Source: Deinococcus sp. (GTDB lineage Bacteria; Deinococcota; Deinococci; Deinococcales; Deinococcaceae). Taken from it: 5,641 nucleotides of DNA. A program made the position numbers and the translations under genes. The notes below the pieces were generated by a model. It saw only the letters and a list, made by a program, of their open reading frames with translations, was not told the origin of the DNA and made no database searches. This document shows positions 5,402 through 5,641 of this stretch, in pieces (position 1 is the first letter of the stretch; each line of letters opens with the position of its first letter). The stretch is taken from positions 1 through 5,641 of the forward strand of contig JAGLBF010000145.1 of NCBI GenBank assembly GCA_018260375.1, given 5' to 3'.

Positions 5402-5591
5402 CCTGTTTTGCATTATGGGGAGGCTCAACTACTGTGGGCTGCGACGTAAACCGTGCTCAACATGCAGTGCCAGAAGGCCAGTGGGCATAAGAACCCGTAC
5501 GCGTTTCGTGGTGGCCCAGGCGGCACTTTTCTGGCTGTGTAGAAATACCGTACTGGAATACCCCATGCTAGAACGCAGCACCATCTGTATG
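5402..5591. other. Intergenic stretch without a recognisable gene
   Basis: I find no convincing gene here. A minus-strand reading frame covers 5429-5629, but it starts inside the inverted repeat, resembles no protein I know, and has no ribosome site. The stretch may hold distal upstream signals of the membrane-protein gene. Confidence 0.5.
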
Positions 5592-5631
5592 ATACGGATT
5601 CCGATTGATTTGGCGTACTTCCGAATCAATC
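5592..5631 (-). repeat. Right copy of the 40-base inverted repeat
   Basis: This is the inverted partner of 1-40, with one difference. Here the internal palindrome GATTGATT (5603-5610) and AATCAATC (5624-5631) is perfect around a 13-base loop. ATACGGATTCC (5592-5602) is the reverse complement of the shared core. The 10 bases beyond it (5632-5641) cannot be compared with the left side, which is cut off by the window edge. Confidence 0.85.
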
Positions 5632-5641
5632 CGAGCGGATG

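Noticed and set aside
5429..5629. Minus-strand open frame of 66 codons upstream of the membrane-protein gene
   Set aside because: Its first dozen codons are the inverted repeat itself, and neither a ribosome site nor any protein similarity is seen.
1..5641. Insertion sequence or composite transposon suggested by the end repeats
   Set aside because: No transposase, no visible target duplication, and the enclosed genes are housekeeping types. The repeat core also occurs alone inside the block.

Overview
The window holds six apparently intact protein-coding genes and a set of short repeats, with no RNA genes, transposase or CRISPR array. It most probably comes from the Deinococcota, likely a Deinococcus. 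The evidence is a LysK-type [LysW]-amino-acid hydrolase (the LysW lysine route is typical of Thermus and Deinococcus), several -10-like hexamers placed 6-7 bases before start codons as in the leaderless mRNAs common in Deinococcus, fairly high GC, and a dispersed GGAATCCGTAT-containing intergenic repeat resembling small Deinococcus repeats. The assignment is an inference from the sequence alone.

Layout. Positions 1-40 carry a 40-base element that recurs inverted (39/40 identical) at 5592-5631, so it brackets nearly the whole window. Next come a nitroreductase-family flavoprotein gene (98-724, minus) and a divergent HxlR-type regulator gene (871-1224, plus). They share a 146-base region with promoter elements for both directions and two inverted repeats. 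The two halves of a two-chain, iron-sulphur L-serine dehydratase follow on the plus strand, sdaAB (1399-2106) and sdaAA (2218-3087). A convergent 170-base gap with hairpins and a third copy of the GGAATCCGTAT core separates them from lysK on the minus strand (3258-4424). Upstream of lysK on the same strand lies a gene (4540-5388) for an uncharacterised protein with a PH-like N-terminus, a Pro/Ala-rich linker and two C-terminal membrane segments. Positions 5389-5591 hold no recognisable gene.

How the genes work together. The nitroreductase and HxlR genes look like a redox- or quinone-responsive pair similar to yodB-yodC and hypR-hypO of Bacillus subtilis. SdaAB and SdaAA form one enzyme that deaminates serine to pyruvate. 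LysK releases lysine (or ornithine) from the LysW carrier protein. No functional link between these modules is visible.

The most unusual features are the flanking inverted 40-mer and a series of short, diverged tandem duplications (periods 16, 18 and 21, plus weaker ones of 16 and 7) that mostly lie at gene 3' ends. I see no obviously new defence or mobile system.
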